Part shown: positions 61,514-64,000 of the stretch, piece by piece | Numbering within the stretch: position 1 is the stretch's first letter | Layout: each line of letters starts with the position of its first letter | Assembly: GCF_014196715.1 (NCBI RefSeq) | Contig: NZ_JACIEF010000004.1 | Coordinates: forward strand, 186,001-250,000 | DNA: 64,000 bases | DNA from: Pedobacter zeae | GTDB taxonomy: Bacteria > Bacteroidota > Bacteroidia > Sphingobacteriales > Sphingobacteriaceae | Direction of reading: 5' to 3' | Made by a program: the position numbers and the translations under genes | Notes under the pieces: model-generated | The model's database searches: none | Told to the model about the DNA's origin: nothing | What the model saw: only the letters and a program-made list of their open reading frames with translations

Positions 61514-62871
61514 TTTTTTAGTAGATATTGAAGTACAGGATCGATGCCTTTGATCTGGTCAAGATAGCTTGTTTCAATATACCGGTCGGGTATTACCGGG
61601 TGTTTGGTATTGTCGTTACAATTTGCCCCAAAATCTAAGCTCGTAGAAACGCCGATACTGATTTTGCTGTTTGGCAATTGAAAGCGATAGCCCTCACCAA
61701 AGTCGTTTGTATTTTCGCCCGTAGATTCTCCCACCAAAGTAGCCAGCTTAAACTGCTTTACGCCGTCAGCAAGCATGTTCGCGCTGGAGAATGTCATCGG
61801 GCCGGTAATCAGGTAAACCTGGCCCTTAAAAAATGCCTCTTCGCTGGTGTATTTTGGATCATAAGGTTCGCAGTTTCTGGATTGCCAGATACTATTATTC
61901 GGTTGCTTTAGGTAGCTGTTGCTGCTATCACCCTGTTTCATCAGTTTATCTTTATACAACTGGCTTATTTTCCAGCTTTTTCCGGTAGAGAGCGTGTATT
62001 TTTTTGAGTTAAAAAAGCCTAAAAGTAGATCGGCATTGATGGAATTGCCTCCCGTGTTTTTTCTAATGTCGATGGCAACAGCCTTAATGTTTTTTTGCTT
62101 TATTACCGTAAAGCACGAATCGAAAAATTTGAGGTAGGGGTGATAATCGCCAGTCAAGGTATTTAATTCGATATGTGCAACTTTATCGTTCAATATGTTA
62201 AAAGAATAGGGCTTATTAACCAGGTTTGGGAATGCATCGCCTATTATATCGCGTAAAATCGCACCTTTTTCTATTTCTTTAATCACTTTTTTCTGCTGAT
62301 ACCGGTAAACAACTTTGAAAGGTGGCCTTATTCCCGAGAGATAAAGGTTATAGCCCATCATTTTACCTGCAATCTCATTTCGGTAAGTTTGAAGCCCGCC
62401 TACGCGCAATGCACTTGCCTTATAAAATTCAGGAACTGATATTCCGTTTACCGAAATGATTTTTGCGCCTGCAGGAATGATATCCTGTGATAATTTGCCA
62501 TCAGAATAGGTCATTCCTTTTTTATCGGCAACAAACGTTAAAGGTAGAAAAACAGGTTTCCTGAAATCTGCCTGGAAGATAGATTGTATAATGTTTGGTG
62601 CCGTATGGGCATCATCGATAATACCCGTTATTTCTCCGACTTTTAAAGTGAAAAGCCTTGTTTCAATCGAATCAGGAAGTAAACGTTTTAGCTCATTTAC
62701 TTTTTGCAGGTATTTGAATGATGAAGTAAATAAAAACGGATTATAATGAACCGCCCTTATCGTTTTATCAAGAAGATCTATATCCTCAATTGCTTCTGCT
62801 TTAGAAATTCGCTGTGCAAAGCCTGATGACCAAAGGAAAAACAGAAATAATAAAGTTTGAGCGGTTTTCAT
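61510..62871 (-). CDS. S41-like exported peptidase-family protein
   Basis: A 453-residue protein with a signal peptide (MKTAQTLLFLFFLWSSGFAQ). A helical N-terminal region precedes a PDZ-like segment (AGAKIISVNGISVPEFY) and a tail-specific-protease-type core: VAIDIRKNTGGNS, then GPMTFSSANMLADG, whose second Ser is the likely nucleophile, and TGENTNDFGEG. The catalytic Lys common to CtpA is not obvious, but the Ser/Glu form of S41 (tricorn-like) fits. Periplasmic peptidase by prediction. Confidence 0.8.
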   Translation of the reverse strand: MKTAQTLLFLFFLWSSGFAQRISKAEAIEDIDLLDKTIRAVHYNPFLFTSSFKYLQKVNELKRLLPDSIETRLFTLKVGEITGIIDDAHTAPNIIQSIFQADFRKPVFLPLTFVADKKGMTYSDGKLSQDIIPAGAKIISVNGISVPEFYKASALRVGGLQTYRNEIAGKMMGYNLYLSGIRPPFKVVYRYQQKKVIKEIEKGAILRDIIGDAFPNLVNKPYSFNILNDKVAHIELNTLTGDYHPYLKFFDSCFTVIKQKNIKAVAIDIRKNTGGNSINADLLLGFFNSKKYTLSTGKSWKISQLYKDKLMKQGDSSNSYLKQPNNSIWQSRNCEPYDPKYTSEEAFFKGQVYLITGPMTFSSANMLADGVKQFKLATLVGESTGENTNDFGEGYRFQLPNSKISIGVSTSLDFGANCNDNTKHPVIPDRYIETSYLDQIKGIDPVLQYLLKN

Positions 62872-62924
62872 TGTATTAATTTATCACAAAGACGAAATAA
62901 AAATGGTTAGGGTTGCATAGAAAT

Positions 62925-63539
62925 TTATTCACCCAGTTTAAAATCCTTATAATAATAATCCTTATCTGCATCGGTTAGCTGGCGGATTACCCTGCAAGGG
63001 TTTCCTGCTGCAAAAACATTATCCGGAATATCCCTTGTAACCACGCTGCCCGATCCGATGACCACATTTGAGCCTATTTTTACTCCCGGATTAACCACTA
63101 CGTTGCCACCAATCCAAACGCTGTTGCCAATGGTAATTTCCTGCGCCCATTCATACTCCTGATCACGTAAATGTGCATGGATAGGATGTCCTGCCGTATA
63201 AATGGCCACATTTGGTGCAATAAAAACGTTGTTGCCAATGCTCACTTTGGCACAATCTAAAATTACGAGATTAAAATTTGCGTAAAAATTATCGCCGATT
63301 TCGATATTGTAACCATAATCACATCTGAATGGCGGTTCTACATAAAACATCTTTTCTGTTTTACCGAAAAGTCTTTTCAGTAATTCCTTGCGCTGTTTAA
63401 TAAACTTTGGGGCCAGGTTATTAAATTCAAAAACAATTTCGCGGGCTTTCAATCTTTCCTTTGCCAGTTCTGCATCACCTGCCTGGTATGCTTTTCCTGC
63501 CAGCATTTTTTGTTTTTCGGTAAGTGTATTGGTGTCCAT
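62925..63539 (-). CDS. maa: Maltose/galactoside O-acetyltransferase-like protein
   Basis: A 204-residue left-handed beta-helix acetyltransferase. The N-terminal Mac domain (EKQKMLAGKAYQAGDAEL) is followed by hexapeptide repeats: VFIAPNVAIYTAGHPIHAH with the catalytic His, IGGNVVVNPGVKIG, and VIGSGSVVTRDIPDNVFAAG. Uses acetyl-CoA to acetylate sugars. Sits 53 bases upstream of the S41-like gene on the same strand. Confidence 0.88.
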   Translation of the reverse strand: MDTNTLTEKQKMLAGKAYQAGDAELAKERLKAREIVFEFNNLAPKFIKQRKELLKRLFGKTEKMFYVEPPFRCDYGYNIEIGDNFYANFNLVILDCAKVSIGNNVFIAPNVAIYTAGHPIHAHLRDQEYEWAQEITIGNSVWIGGNVVVNPGVKIGSNVVIGSGSVVTRDIPDNVFAAGNPCRVIRQLTDADKDYYYKDFKLGE

Positions 63540-63644
63540 TTGGGATCTGATATTTAATTTGAACTAAATGTAATTCGCAATAATAACAAAAACGGGGCTA
63601 TCGTTACCGATGCCCCGTTGTATTTTAATCTTTTCAGGAAATTT

Positions 63645-64000
63645 TTATGGTCTGCCTTTAGCCAAAGCCCTTTCGGCAATTTTAACTGCTTTTTTCTCTC
63701 TCCAGTTGGCATATTTTTCTTTGAAGGTCATTTTTATCAGGCTGTCTATCGCCCCATGGGTAAATAAGCTCCAAACACTGGCCACTTTACGTGTAATCGA
63801 TTGGTCCCATGCTCTTAAGCTTAAAGAGAATGAGCCGTCAAGATATTTCATCCAGTGCCACATACCGGTTGGCATAAATAAAGTATCGCCATGTTCCAAA
63901 ACTACCTCATAACCTTCTACGCCTTTTAATGCTGGAAATTTTTCAAAATCCGGGTGGTCTACTTTATAATCCTCCAAGGCATAAGTGGCATTTGGAAGGC
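63645..64000 (-). CDS. Cupin-like (JmjC-type) domain protein, 5' end missing
   Basis: Reading continues through the right edge of the window, so only the C-terminal 118 residues are visible. VVLEHGDTLFMPTGMWHWMKYLD is the end of a cupin_8/JmjC barrel, with the distal His, and SLSLRAWDQ closes it. The tail is Lys/Arg-rich. Such proteins are Fe(II)/2-oxoglutarate hydroxylases in known cases; the HxD pair is outside the window. The apparent start at 63977 is only an internal TTG. Confidence 0.75.
   Translation of the reverse strand, partial: LPNATYALEDYKVDHPDFEKFPALKGVEGYEVVLEHGDTLFMPTGMWHWMKYLDGSFSLSLRAWDQSITRKVASVWSLFTHGAIDSLIKMTFKEKYANWREKKAVKIAERALAKGRP

Overview
The window looks like a chromosomal segment of a Sphingobacteriaceae-type Bacteroidota, Pedobacter-like by inference. 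The clues are the succinyl/acetyl-ornithine carbamoyltransferase arginine pathway, a fused E1 alpha/beta 2-oxoacid dehydrogenase, TAnnTTTG-type promoter hexamers, and many short dispersed intergenic inverted repeats. Most of it is housekeeping and ordinary coding sequence. There are no insertion sequences, prophage, rRNA operons or CRISPR arrays.

Layout: (1) 1-7412, arginine block on +: argD (3' end), argF', argB, proC, argE, argH and a PLP aminotransferase, closed by a strong terminator. (2) 7639-14108, the most interesting stretch: a leftward cluster slipin/SPFH - RlaP - RlaP - RtcB, a divergent WYL-domain regulator, and between them about 1 kb carrying a highly structured leftward RNA. That RNA contains two tandem tRNA-like modules in circularly permuted order (T arm, closed acceptor hairpin, D arm). 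Two 21-bp palindromes sit where regulator operators would be expected. I read this as an RNA-damage/repair locus with a Y-RNA-like or decoy tRNA mimic. (3) 14166-28545: GH32 fructanase, RF3, PIF1-like helicase, SprT-like protease, adenine deaminase, 2-oxoacid dehydrogenase E1, LutB-like protein, M28 peptidase, RpiB. (4) 28585-34499, leftward: TatC, then the lipid/ribosome operon yceD-rpmF-plsX-fabH-accB-accC. (5) 34719-41149: sulfurtransferase, PdxA, RsmA, thioredoxin-like protein, ClpS, second FabH-like synthase, and a tandem 104-bp repeat. (6) 41277-51166: secreted/TPR proteins of unknown role, Dtd, a GT39-like membrane transferase, MazG-like hydrolase, and two proteins sharing an undescribed membrane module. 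(7) 51396-55737: an S9-family lipoprotein that has lost its catalytic Ser and His, directly upstream of a sensor kinase and OmpR-type regulator. (8) 55935-64000: metallophosphatase, MoxR-like ATPase plus VWA protein, PfkB sugar kinase, NTF2-like protein, S41-like protein, maltose acetyltransferase-like protein, and a truncated cupin-like protein.

The arginine genes make one pathway, and the yceD-accC genes couple fatty-acid initiation to a ribosomal protein. The GH32 enzyme and the PfkB kinase could both serve fructose-polymer use. The lipoprotein/kinase/regulator trio reads as one signalling unit. All functional calls rest on motif reading by eye; no database search was run.
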